Source: a bacterium (lineage in GTDB: Bacteria; Desulfobacterota; Anaeroferrophillalia; Anaeroferrophillales; Tharpellaceae). From it: a DNA stretch of 13,451 nt. A program made the translations under genes and the position numbers. Positions 1-6,611 of this stretch are shown here, piece after piece. The stretch is from contig JAOZKP010000049.1 of assembly GCA_029935295.1 (NCBI GenBank), positions 1 to 13,451 of the forward strand. The letters run 5' to 3'. The first letter of the stretch is position 1. The number at the start of each line of letters is the position of its first letter. The notes under the pieces were generated by a model. It saw only the letters and a list, made by a program, of their open reading frames with translations. It did not search any database and had not been told where the DNA came from.

Positions 1-59
1 GTTTTTTCAAACCGAAAATAACCTGTAAGGTACTAAAGAAATTTCAGTGAAACAATGTG
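1..59. other. Short flank downstream of ribD
   Basis: This is the stretch after the ribD stop codon in the minus-strand direction. It has no start codon with a ribosome binding site and no hairpin plus T-run terminator. In related clusters riboflavin synthase or another rib gene often follows ribD, so the operon may continue beyond the window; that is inference. Confidence 0.4.
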
Positions 60-1169
60 CTATTTAAGGTAGCCTTCAATGCAGATATCGTCATCAAAAT
101 TGTGGATGGTAATGTTTTTTATTGGCAAGGCGTGATCGATAGTTTCAGCGCCGTGACCGCTGATCATGCCGAGGCTGCCGCGGCCGCCGACCAGGATCGG
201 GGCGTAAAAGAAACAGATTTTGTCGATAATTTTATTGTCCAGAGCGGAACCGTTTATTTCCGAGCCACCTTCGATTAAGACCGAAGTGATTTCCCGGGCA
301 CCTAAGACTTTCATTAATTCAGCCAGATCAAGCTGGCCTAAACTGTTGCTCGGGATAGTCAGGATATCAAGAACAAGGTTACGGTAGGGGGCAATTTTTT
401 TCTCATCATGCTGTTTGGTTGCTAAAAGTACCCGCTCGCGTCCGTCGGGGCCGAATACTTTGGAATCAAGCGGGGTGCGCAGCATAGAATCAACAATAAT
501 TCGGTATGGATTACGCGGTTTTTCGCCGGGGATGCGGGCGGTCAGGCGCGGATTGTCTTTAAGCAGAGTGCCGATGCCGATAAGTATGGCATCATGTGCG
601 GCGCGCAGTTTATGGACGTAGTGGCGGGATTTTTCGTTGGTAATCCATTGCGAATGACCGGTTCGGGTGGCGATCCGGCCGTCAAGGCTGGCCGCAGACT
701 TAAGTGTGACAAAAGGGATCCGGGTCGTAATGAATTTATTCCAGAACTCATTAAGTTGGCAGCATTCAGTCTCTAACAGTCCGCTTTCAACCAAAATTCC
801 GGCTTGTTTCAGGCGTTCAATACCCCGGCCGGCAACCTGCGGGTTGGGGTCGAGTGTTCCGGAGAAAACCTGGCGAATTCCGGCTTTGATAATGGCTTCG
901 GTGCAGGGCGGGGTGCGTCCCTGATGGTTGCAGGGCTCCAGAGTGACATAGAGATCGGCGCCTCTTGCCCGATCTCCGGCTTCTCTTAAGGCAAAAATTT
1001 CAGCATGCGGTTCGCCCGCCCGTGGGTGAAATCCGGAGCCGACAATCTTGTCGTCTGCCACAACCACGGCTCCGACCAGCGGATTAGGCGATGTCAGTCC
1101 GGAGGCTTTGCGGGCCAGATCCAGGGCCTTGTGCATGAAGCCTTGGTCAGAGTCTGAGAAGCTGTTCAT
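60..1169 (-). CDS. ribD: Bifunctional riboflavin biosynthesis deaminase/reductase RibD
   Basis: Cytosolic two-domain enzyme that deaminates the 2,5-diamino-6-ribosylamino-pyrimidinone 5'-phosphate made from GTP and then reduces the ribosyl side chain with NADPH, the second and third steps of riboflavin synthesis. The deaminase domain spans roughly residues 8-145: zinc ligands His55 in HAE (Glu57 is the proton shuttle), Cys80 and Cys89 in the PC...GRTPPC signature. The signature reads PCNHQGRTPPC, with Asn where most homologues have Ser. The reductase domain covers about 152-369, with TLKSAASLDGR, GIGTLLKDNPRLT and EGGSEINGS motifs. The length of 369 aa is normal. It starts 21 bases after the nrdR stop; I see no good Shine-Dalgarno before its ATG, so translation may be weak or coupled to nrdR. 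Last gene of the group seen in the window. Confidence 0.96.
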   Translation of the reverse strand: MNSFSDSDQGFMHKALDLARKASGLTSPNPLVGAVVVADDKIVGSGFHPRAGEPHAEIFALREAGDRARGADLYVTLEPCNHQGRTPPCTEAIIKAGIRQVFSGTLDPNPQVAGRGIERLKQAGILVESGLLETECCQLNEFWNKFITTRIPFVTLKSAASLDGRIATRTGHSQWITNEKSRHYVHKLRAAHDAILIGIGTLLKDNPRLTARIPGEKPRNPYRIIVDSMLRTPLDSKVFGPDGRERVLLATKQHDEKKIAPYRNLVLDILTIPSNSLGQLDLAELMKVLGAREITSVLIEGGSEINGSALDNKIIDKICFFYAPILVGGRGSLGMISGHGAETIDHALPIKNITIHNFDDDICIEGYLK

Positions 1170-1190
1170 AATGGTAATGATTGCTCAAAT

Positions 1191-1664
1191 TTAAGCTGGG
1201 GGGTGGCTGGAATTTTGTTTGAGCAGGCCTTGTAACTCCTGCATAAATTCACTAATATCTTTAAACTGCCGGTAAACTGAGGCGAAACGGATATAGGCGA
1301 CTTCATCCAGATTTTTCAACGCTGCCATTACATGTTCACCGACAACTGCGACCGGAACCTCTTTTTCACCGTGTTCCAAGAGCTTCTGTTCGAGTTCATT
1401 GAGAAGCTCTTCGATCTGCTCCTGACTGACCGCCCGTTTTTCACAGGCTTTTCGGATGCCGCTTTCGACTTTATGACGATCATAGGCAACCCGGCTTGAG
1501 TCGCGTTTGATGATCATCGGCAGGTTTATTTCAACCCGTTCAAAGGTATTAAAGCGCCGGTTGCAGGAGAGGCATTCACGGCGGCGACGGATTACGCTCG
1601 AATCTTTGGCGGTGCGTGAGTCGATGACCTTGTCTTCATTGAAGCTGCAGAACGGACACCTCAT
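1191..1664 (-). CDS. nrdR: Transcriptional repressor NrdR
   Basis: Regulator of ribonucleotide reductase genes: it senses ATP/dATP and binds NrdR boxes as an oligomer. The N-terminal zinc ribbon has Cys3, Cys6, Cys31 and Cys34, followed by the usual Arg-rich segment (RRRRECLSC, residues 27-34) and an ATP-cone domain from about residue 46 to 136 (VIKRD-like start, ending in the FASVYRQFKD motif). The length of 157 aa is typical. An AAGAGG ribosome binding site lies 9 bases before the ATG, inside the end of the dCMP deaminase gene; only one base separates the two genes, so translation is probably coupled. I saw no convincing NrdR-box pair in this window, so its targets are probably elsewhere. 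Confidence 0.97.
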   Translation of the reverse strand: MRCPFCSFNEDKVIDSRTAKDSSVIRRRRECLSCNRRFNTFERVEINLPMIIKRDSSRVAYDRHKVESGIRKACEKRAVSQEQIEELLNELEQKLLEHGEKEVPVAVVGEHVMAALKNLDEVAYIRFASVYRQFKDISEFMQELQGLLKQNSSHPPA

Positions 1665-1665
1665 T

Positions 1666-2139
1666 TCAGCTGGCCTCTTGCTGTTTCATGATGACCACTT
1701 TAAGGCCGGCTTCATCAAGCATTTCACTGGCTAATTCATCCGGGTAGGAGTTACCGATGATGACTTTCTTGAGACCGGCATTGATAATCATTTTTGCGCA
1801 GATGATGCAGGGCTGATTCGTGCAGTAGATTTCACCGGAGTCAATGCAGACTCCATGTGATGCCGCTTGAACAATAGCATTCTGTTCGGCGTGCATTCCC
1901 CGGCAGAGTTCATGCCGCTGGCCCGAGGGGATGCCGAGCTCGTCCCGCAGACAACCGCGGTCAAGGCAATGGCGAATGCCGGTGGGAGTGCCGTTGTAAC
2001 CGGTTGTGAGAATGCGGTTGTCTTTAACAATAAGGGCTCCAACTTTGCGTCTGATACAGGTAGATCGGGTTGCGACTAGCTCCGCAATTTCCATGAAGTA
2101 GGTCTGCCAGTCAGGACGTTTTGTCGTTGGGTCCGCCAT
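1666..2139 (-). CDS. dCMP deaminase (ComEB family)
   Basis: Zinc deaminase converting dCMP to dUMP, the substrate of thymidylate synthase. Visible motifs are His83-Ala-Glu85 (zinc ligand and catalytic Glu) and Pro110-Cys111-x2-Cys114 (zinc ligands), plus the family stretch GYNGTPTGIRHC near residues 48-58 and extra Cys residues (Cys58, Cys63, Cys79) of the kind that bind a second metal in ComEB-type enzymes. I chose the ATG at 2139 (157 aa, MADPTTK...) because AAAGGA lies 7 bases upstream. An in-frame start at 2199 would add 20 residues, overlap the end of glyA and lacks family similarity. It lies 16 bases after rpiB-glyA and 1 base before nrdR, so it is almost certainly cotranscribed. The gene could be called comEB or dcd-like; substrate specificity is inferred from family. 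Confidence 0.94.
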   Translation of the reverse strand: MADPTTKRPDWQTYFMEIAELVATRSTCIRRKVGALIVKDNRILTTGYNGTPTGIRHCLDRGCLRDELGIPSGQRHELCRGMHAEQNAIVQAASHGVCIDSGEIYCTNQPCIICAKMIINAGLKKVIIGNSYPDELASEMLDEAGLKVVIMKQQEAS

Positions 2140-2155
2140 TGTTAAATCCTTTAAT

Positions 2156-3868
2156 TTACAGTAAATGTTTATAAACGGGAAAGTGGGAACAAAGATCACG
2201 GATGGTTGTCCGGGTCTTTGCGATTACTGAGCTATCCTCCGGGTTTTTAAGAACCTGGTCAAGGCAGTCGGCAACAATCTCCATTTCTGCTTCACGCATT
2301 CCCCGGGTCGAGGCGATCGGCGTACCGATGCGAATGCCGCTGGGGTCGTTCGGAGTGCGGGGGTCGAAAGGGATCCCGTTTTTATTGATAGTGATACCGG
2401 CTTTATCAAGGGCGGTTTCGGCTCCCTGGCCATTGACTGGAAGATTAGTTAAGTCAATCAAAAAGAGGTGGTTGTCAGTGCCGCCCGAGACAATCCGGAA
2501 ACCTTTTTCCTGAAGTTTTCCGGCCAGAAATGCGGCATTGATCACCGTCTGTTTCTGGGTCGCAATAAACTCCGGATTCAAGGCTTCTTTGAAGGCTACT
2601 GCTTTACCTGCGATCGTATGCATTAGCGGGCCACCCTGGAGACCTGGGAAAATCGCTTTGTCAATTTTGGCCGCGTGCTCCCGGCGACAAAGGATCATAC
2701 CGCCGCGCGGGCCGCGCATAGTTTTGTGAGTGGTGGTGGTAACGAAATCCGCATAAGGTACCGGTGACGGGTGAGCTCCGGCGACTATCAGGCCGGCGAT
2801 ATGGGCGATATCTACCATAAATAGAGCCCCGATCTTATCGGCAATCTCACGAAAACGAGGGAAATCGAGGGTGCGTGAATAGGAGCTTGCTCCGGCGACG
2901 ATCATTTTTGGTTTTTCTTTCAGGGCCAGTGCTTCAATGACATCATAATCAAGTTGTTCCGTATCCTTGTCAACTCCGTAGTACACCGAGTGATAGAGTG
3001 TGCCGGAGAAACTTACGGTTGCGCCGTGTGTGAGATGGCCGCCGTGGGCGAGATTCATACCGAGAATGGTGTCTCCACATTGCAAAGCACTATGGTAGAC
3101 AGCCATATTAGCGGCCGATCCCGAAAGCGGCTGAACGTTGGCATGCTCAGCCCCGAAGAGGGCCATTGCCCGATCGATTGCCAGTTGTTCCACCTGATCA
3201 ACAAATTGACAGCCGCCATAATAGCGTTTACCGGGATAACCTTCAGCATATTTATTGGTGAAGACACTGCCCTGAGCATCGAGAACTGCTTGACTAACAC
3301 AGTTTTCCGAGGCGATCATTATCAATTTGCTCTCTTCCCGTTCAGTCTCCTGATTGATGAGTTTTTTTATTTCCGGATCAACCACACCGATCGGGGCCGA
3401 GATATCACGGGTGGAGTTGAGATTGCGGTTTTCAATAAGGTCGAGACGGCGCTGGTGGCGACCGTTCTCATATTTACATTCAAGCCAGGTTTTTACAAGC
3501 TCCAATGCCGTCTCCGGAGTCAGAACCCGACCGCCTAAGATGAGAATGTTGGCATTGTTATGCTCTTTCGCCATCTGGGCGGTAAATTTGTCATGAACCA
3601 ATGCCGCCCGAATATCGCGGTGCCGGTTTGCCGTAATTGACATGCCGATGCCGGTGCCGCAGATAAGAATTCCTGAAGCATCAGGTTGGGCTGTGATCCG
3701 GCTTGCCATCATGTGAGCGAAATCCGGATAGTCAACTGAATCTTCAGAGTTGGTTCCCAGGTCATTGAGGGTGACATCCGGGGCCAGATTTTCCTTGATA
3801 AATTCTTTCAGGGCAAAGCCGCCATGATCGCTGGCGATAAACAGGGTTTTTACAGGGGTCACAGACAT
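2156..3868 (-). CDS. Fused ribose-5-phosphate isomerase B / serine hydroxymethyltransferase
   Basis: One 570-residue reading frame carrying two normally separate enzymes. Residues 1 to about 145 are RpiB (ribose-5-P/ribulose-5-P isomerase): SDHGG at 13-17, catalytic Cys70 in CGTGIGMS, HNNANILILGGR at 103-114 with His103. Residues about 163-570 are GlyA, the PLP enzyme that turns serine plus THF into glycine plus 5,10-methylene-THF: YAEGYPGKRYYGGC at 207-220, VDIAH at 352-356, PLP lysine Lys382 in TTTTHKTMRGPRGG, GTDNHLFLIDL near 463-473. Both halves keep their catalytic residues and near-full length, so both are probably active. The joint (about 146-162) is short and polar. No frameshift or internal stop separates the halves and I see no clear internal start for GlyA. 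An AAGAGAA element lies about 11 bases before the ATG. In many relatives rpiB and glyA are adjacent separate genes, so fusion by loss of a stop codon is the simple explanation. Confidence 0.95.
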   Translation of the reverse strand: MSVTPVKTLFIASDHGGFALKEFIKENLAPDVTLNDLGTNSEDSVDYPDFAHMMASRITAQPDASGILICGTGIGMSITANRHRDIRAALVHDKFTAQMAKEHNNANILILGGRVLTPETALELVKTWLECKYENGRHQRRLDLIENRNLNSTRDISAPIGVVDPEIKKLINQETEREESKLIMIASENCVSQAVLDAQGSVFTNKYAEGYPGKRYYGGCQFVDQVEQLAIDRAMALFGAEHANVQPLSGSAANMAVYHSALQCGDTILGMNLAHGGHLTHGATVSFSGTLYHSVYYGVDKDTEQLDYDVIEALALKEKPKMIVAGASSYSRTLDFPRFREIADKIGALFMVDIAHIAGLIVAGAHPSPVPYADFVTTTTHKTMRGPRGGMILCRREHAAKIDKAIFPGLQGGPLMHTIAGKAVAFKEALNPEFIATQKQTVINAAFLAGKLQEKGFRIVSGGTDNHLFLIDLTNLPVNGQGAETALDKAGITINKNGIPFDPRTPNDPSGIRIGTPIASTRGMREAEMEIVADCLDQVLKNPEDSSVIAKTRTTIRDLCSHFPVYKHLL

Positions 3869-3920
3869 TATGCAATTTCTCTTGAGTTAGGATTTTTTTG
3901 TTTACCGCTCTGTCTCGATT

Positions 3921-3967
3921 GGGGTCATTGCTTTAGCTTTGACCCCGTTAAAGAGGGCGAAGCAATG
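3921..3967 (-). promoter_or_regulatory. Leader with two competing hairpins upstream of rpiB-glyA
   Basis: The 168-base gap between fabF and rpiB-glyA (3869-4036) contains two overlapping perfect inverted repeats. GGGGTCA at 3921-3927 pairs with TGACCCC at 3940-3946 (7 bp). CATTGCTT at 3926-3933 pairs with AAGCAATG at 3960-3967 (8 bp). Both use the segment 3921-3933, so an RNA read from the minus strand could form only one at a time. The last arm ends about 53 bases before the rpiB-glyA ATG. No T-run follows on the minus strand, so this is not a standard intrinsic terminator. It could be a leader switch, or an operator if it acts as DNA. I recognise no known riboswitch class. Confidence 0.4.
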
Positions 3968-4036
3968 TTTGACCTGAAAAACGGGCGATAAAAGTTTTTA
4001 AAAGAAAATTCGAACCATCAACAAATAACTTAAAAA

Positions 4037-5272
4037 TCAATAGGCCGAAAAAGCTAAAGTTGCATTAGTTCCGCCGAAGCCGAACGAGTTGCTGATGACT
4101 TTTTTGACCGGTGCTGTAACGGCTTTATTTGGAACATAGTTCAGGTCACAATCAGGATCTGGAGTTTCGAGATTAATGGTTGGTGCCACTTTACCGTCGC
4201 GGATAGTTAAAACCGAATAGATGGCCTCAACCGCACCGGTACCGCCGAGCATATGTCCGGTCATCGATTTACTCGAGCTGATCAGAAGATTTTTGGCATG
4301 ATCAGCGAAAACTTTTTTGATTGCCTGAGTTTCGTAAAGATCGTTGAAGTAGGTTGAGGTGCCGTGGGCATTTATGTAGTCAACATCCTCAGGGGCGAAT
4401 CCCGCATCTTGTAAAGCCATCTCCATTGAGGCCGCGGCTCCGATTCCTTCGGGGGCTGGCGATGCGATATGGTAAGCATCACAGGAGCTGCCATAACCGG
4501 TTAGCTCCGCTAAAATCGGTGCACCCCGTTTCAGGGCAAATTCAAGTTCTTCGAGAATGACTATGCCGGAACCTTCGGCTGGGACAAAACCGTCACGGTT
4601 TTTGTCGAAAGGGCGACTCGCTTTAGTCGGTTCGTCATTGCGGGTGGAGAGCGCCTTCATAGCATTGAACCCGGCAACACACAGAGGCGTGATCGCAGCT
4701 TCAGTGCCGCCGCAGATCATCACATCGCAGGTATCGCGCTGAATTATCTTCATGCCTTCACCAATAGAGTGCGTCCCGGTAGCACAGGCGGTTACGGTCG
4801 AAATGTTCGGTCCTTTAGCCTGATGCCGGATAGCAATATTGCCGGGGGCAAGATTGGCAATCATCATCGGGATGAAGAAAGGGGTTACCCGTCGCGGGCC
4901 TTTTTCCAGCAGTATTTTGTGGTAATGTTCAAGGCAGGGCAGCCCGCCGAGGCCGGCACCTACGGAGACCCCGAGTCTGGGGCTTAATGCCGGCGTAACT
5001 TCAAGTTTCGCCATCTCCATTGCCATATCGGCTGCCGCCAAGGCGAAATGGATAAATCTATCCATTTTTCTGACCTCTTTGGCTTTAATGAAATCAGTTA
5101 CTTCAAAATCGGTTACCTGGCCCGCAATTTTGGTAGCAAATTTTTCAGTGTCAAATGAGGTTATCGGGCTGATCCCTGACTCTCCGGCCAGAAGGCGCTG
5201 CCAATTTTTTTCAACCCCGGTTCCGAGCGGGGTAACCATGCCAACTCCGGTAATGACGACTCTGCGTTGCAC
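4037..5272 (-). CDS. fabF: 3-oxoacyl-[acyl-carrier-protein] synthase II (FabF)
   Basis: Beta-ketoacyl-ACP synthase II, which elongates acyl-ACP with malonyl-ACP in the cytosolic type II fatty acid synthase. I chose the GTG start at 5272 (411 aa): AGAGGTG sits just upstream, and from this start the catalytic residues are Cys163 (TACATGTHS), His303 (NAHGTST) and His340 (GHMLGGTGAVEA), the same numbers as E. coli FabF. The C-terminal NSFGFGGTNATL loop is present. An in-frame ATG at 5296 would add eight residues with a poorer ribosome binding site. fabF follows acpP but a strong terminator lies between them, so it probably has its own promoter or depends on readthrough. Downstream is rpiB-glyA after 168 bases. 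Confidence 0.97.
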   Translation of the reverse strand: MQRRVVITGVGMVTPLGTGVEKNWQRLLAGESGISPITSFDTEKFATKIAGQVTDFEVTDFIKAKEVRKMDRFIHFALAAADMAMEMAKLEVTPALSPRLGVSVGAGLGGLPCLEHYHKILLEKGPRRVTPFFIPMMIANLAPGNIAIRHQAKGPNISTVTACATGTHSIGEGMKIIQRDTCDVMICGGTEAAITPLCVAGFNAMKALSTRNDEPTKASRPFDKNRDGFVPAEGSGIVILEELEFALKRGAPILAELTGYGSSCDAYHIASPAPEGIGAAASMEMALQDAGFAPEDVDYINAHGTSTYFNDLYETQAIKKVFADHAKNLLISSSKSMTGHMLGGTGAVEAIYSVLTIRDGKVAPTINLETPDPDCDLNYVPNKAVTAPVKKVISNSFGFGGTNATLAFSAY

Positions 5273-5360
5273 TTCTTCACCTCTTCGTAAAATCATCTTT
5301 TTTGCCCTTTTGCACTGCTGCTTGTCGGGCCGTTTATGGTCGCTGTGAAAGACTAAGTTT

Positions 5361-5382
5361 GAAAGTATCGACTTTCTATCGA
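5361..5382. repeat. Inverted and direct repeats in the fabF upstream region
   Basis: GAAAGT at 5361-5366 and ACTTTC at 5371-5376 form a perfect 6-bp inverted repeat with a 4-base spacer. TATCGA is also directly repeated at 5366-5371 and 5377-5382, 11 bases apart (about one helical turn). This lies between the acpP terminator and the fabF start, where a fabF promoter or operator would be expected. I cannot assign a clear -35/-10 pair here. Confidence 0.3.
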
Positions 5383-5402
5383 TATTGGCGACAATTGTAA
5401 AG

Positions 5403-5435
5403 AAAAAAACGCCACTTCCCGTAAGGAAGTGGCGT
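5403..5435 (-). terminator. Intrinsic terminator after acpP
   Basis: ACGCCACTTCC at 5409-5419 and its exact reverse complement at 5425-5435 form an 11-bp perfect stem with a 5-base loop. On the minus strand the stem is followed directly by six T, a C and more T (5408 down to about 5398). This is a strong Rho-independent terminator placed 63 bases after the acpP stop, before fabF. On the plus strand the stem is followed only by CTTTTG, so any activity that way would be weaker. Confidence 0.93.
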
Positions 5436-5498
5436 CTTTTGAAAAGTTCTTATTTAGTTCATTGCTGAACTGGAGTTTGAGCTTCGCGGTTTTTGCTT

Positions 5499-5735
5499 TT
5501 AGGACGTGTGCTGCATAACGAAATCAATCGCTTTCTGGACAGTTGTAATCTTTTCGGCATCTTCATCAGAGATCTCAATACCATACTCTTCTTCGAACGC
5601 CATTACCAGCTCAACCGTGTCCAGAGAGTCCGCTCCCAGATCATCAATGAATGAGGCTTCATTGTTGATCTCGCTGACATCATTAAGACCCAGTTTTTCC
5701 GCAATAATTTCTTTGATTTTCACTTCAATTGACAT
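5499..5735 (-). CDS. acpP: Acyl carrier protein
   Basis: Small acidic carrier (78 aa) that holds growing acyl chains on a 4'-phosphopantetheine arm. The modification site is Ser37 in the GADSLDTVELVMAFEEE motif; the four-helix pattern and the IEISDEDAEKI stretch are standard. An AAGGAG ribosome binding site lies 9 bases before the ATG. It follows fabG after 102 bases that hold a perfect TATAAT on the minus strand, and is followed by a strong terminator, an arrangement consistent with high and partly independent expression of acpP. Confidence 0.98.
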   Translation of the reverse strand: MSIEVKIKEIIAEKLGLNDVSEINNEASFIDDLGADSLDTVELVMAFEEEYGIEISDEDAEKITTVQKAIDFVMQHTS

Positions 5736-5788
5736 CTTTTGTTCTCCTTGGATTTAAGTTTGAAAATTAGTCGGTGACAGCATAAAAT

Positions 5789-5794
5789 ATTATA
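5789..5794 (-). promoter_or_regulatory. Possible acpP -10 box
   Basis: The minus strand reads TATAAT in the fabG-acpP gap, 54 bases before the acpP ATG. No recognisable -35 hexamer lies 16-18 bases further upstream, so this is a tentative internal promoter. It would make sense for acpP, which is usually needed in larger amounts than FabD or FabG. Confidence 0.35.
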
Positions 5795-5837
5795 GTGGCA
5801 GTCCCCTGGTGTTAGTTGTACTCTTTAACAGTAATTT

Positions 5838-6611
5838 TTACGCTATTAACATGCCGCCATCGACCTGAATTACCTGGCCGGTAATGTAGTCGGCCATCGG
5901 TGAAAGCAGGAAGAGAGTGGCGTTACAGACATCTTCAACCGTGCCCAGACGGTTAACCGGGATAATTTCTCTGATTTTATCCTGAGCTTTTTCGTCCATA
6001 GCTTCAGTCATTTCAGTTTCAATATAGCCCGGGGCGATCATGTTGCTGGTGATATTTCGTGAAGCGACCTCGCGGGCGATACTGCGGCCAAAACCGATAA
6101 TCCCGGCTTTGGCGGCGGCGTAGTTGGCTTGACCGCTGTTGCCCATCAACCCGATAACCGATGAAAGTGAAATGATCCGGCCGTAGCGTTTTTTAATCAT
6201 ACTTCGGATAACTGCTTTACTGCAGTTAAAGCAGCCTTTGAGATTGACTGCCATAACATCGTCCCAGTCACTCTCTTTTAAACGCATCAGCAGGTTGTCG
6301 CGGGTGATGCCGGCATTATTGATTAGAAAGTCAACCTGCCCGGCTTCTTTGACAATGCTGGTGACCATATCATTGCAGGCTTTAAAATCTGAGACATCAA
6401 CCTGGTAGAAGGTGGTCGGGCTACCGCCTTGCGGCAGATTTGCGTTAATCGACTCTTCCACTTGATTGCCAAGTTCCTGGTTGGTGCCACAGAAAAATAC
6501 CTGGGCTCCGTGTTGCGCCAGGGTGGTGGTTAGTTCTTTGCCGATTCCGCGGGTACCGCCGGTGACCAGTGCGACTTTACCGGTGAAATCAAAAGGGTTG
6601 GATAAAGTCAT
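5838..6611 (-). CDS. fabG: 3-oxoacyl-[acyl-carrier-protein] reductase (FabG)
   Basis: NADPH-dependent short-chain dehydrogenase/reductase that reduces 3-oxoacyl-ACP in each elongation cycle. Rossmann motif TGGTRGIG at 17-24, NNAG at 98-101, and the catalytic Ser151, Tyr164 and Lys168 (YAAAKAG) with Asn123 are visible; the C-terminal GQVIQVDGGM is typical. At 257 aa it is about ten residues longer than E. coli FabG, mostly through a short N-terminal lead and a small insertion near residues 58-66. Its ATG overlaps the fabD stop codon by one base (TAATG), which points to translational coupling; a GAGAG element sits upstream. Context (fabD before, acpP after) supports FabG over a generic SDR. Confidence 0.97.
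   Translation of the reverse strand: MTLSNPFDFTGKVALVTGGTRGIGKELTTTLAQHGAQVFFCGTNQELGNQVEESINANLPQGGSPTTFYQVDVSDFKACNDMVTSIVKEAGQVDFLINNAGITRDNLLMRLKESDWDDVMAVNLKGCFNCSKAVIRSMIKKRYGRIISLSSVIGLMGNSGQANYAAAKAGIIGFGRSIAREVASRNITSNMIAPGYIETEMTEAMDEKAQDKIREIIPVNRLGTVEDVCNATLFLLSPMADYITGQVIQVDGGMLIA

Noticed and set aside
2140..2199. Longer N-terminus for the dCMP deaminase
   Set aside because: The extra 20 residues would overlap the glyA end and have no family match, while the ATG at 2139 has AAAGGA at proper spacing.
2954..3538. 194-codon plus-strand open frame
   Set aside because: It lies wholly antisense to the conserved rpiB-glyA frame, has no recognisable protein motif or good ribosome binding site, and is best explained as a shadow frame.
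3869..4036. Glycine or THF riboswitch before rpiB-glyA
   Set aside because: The conserved cores of those riboswitches are not visible; only the competing hairpins can be supported.
5273..5296. ATG at 5296 as the fabF start
   Set aside because: The GTG at 5272 has a better Shine-Dalgarno and puts the catalytic residues at 163, 303 and 340 as in E. coli FabF. The longer form cannot be fully excluded.
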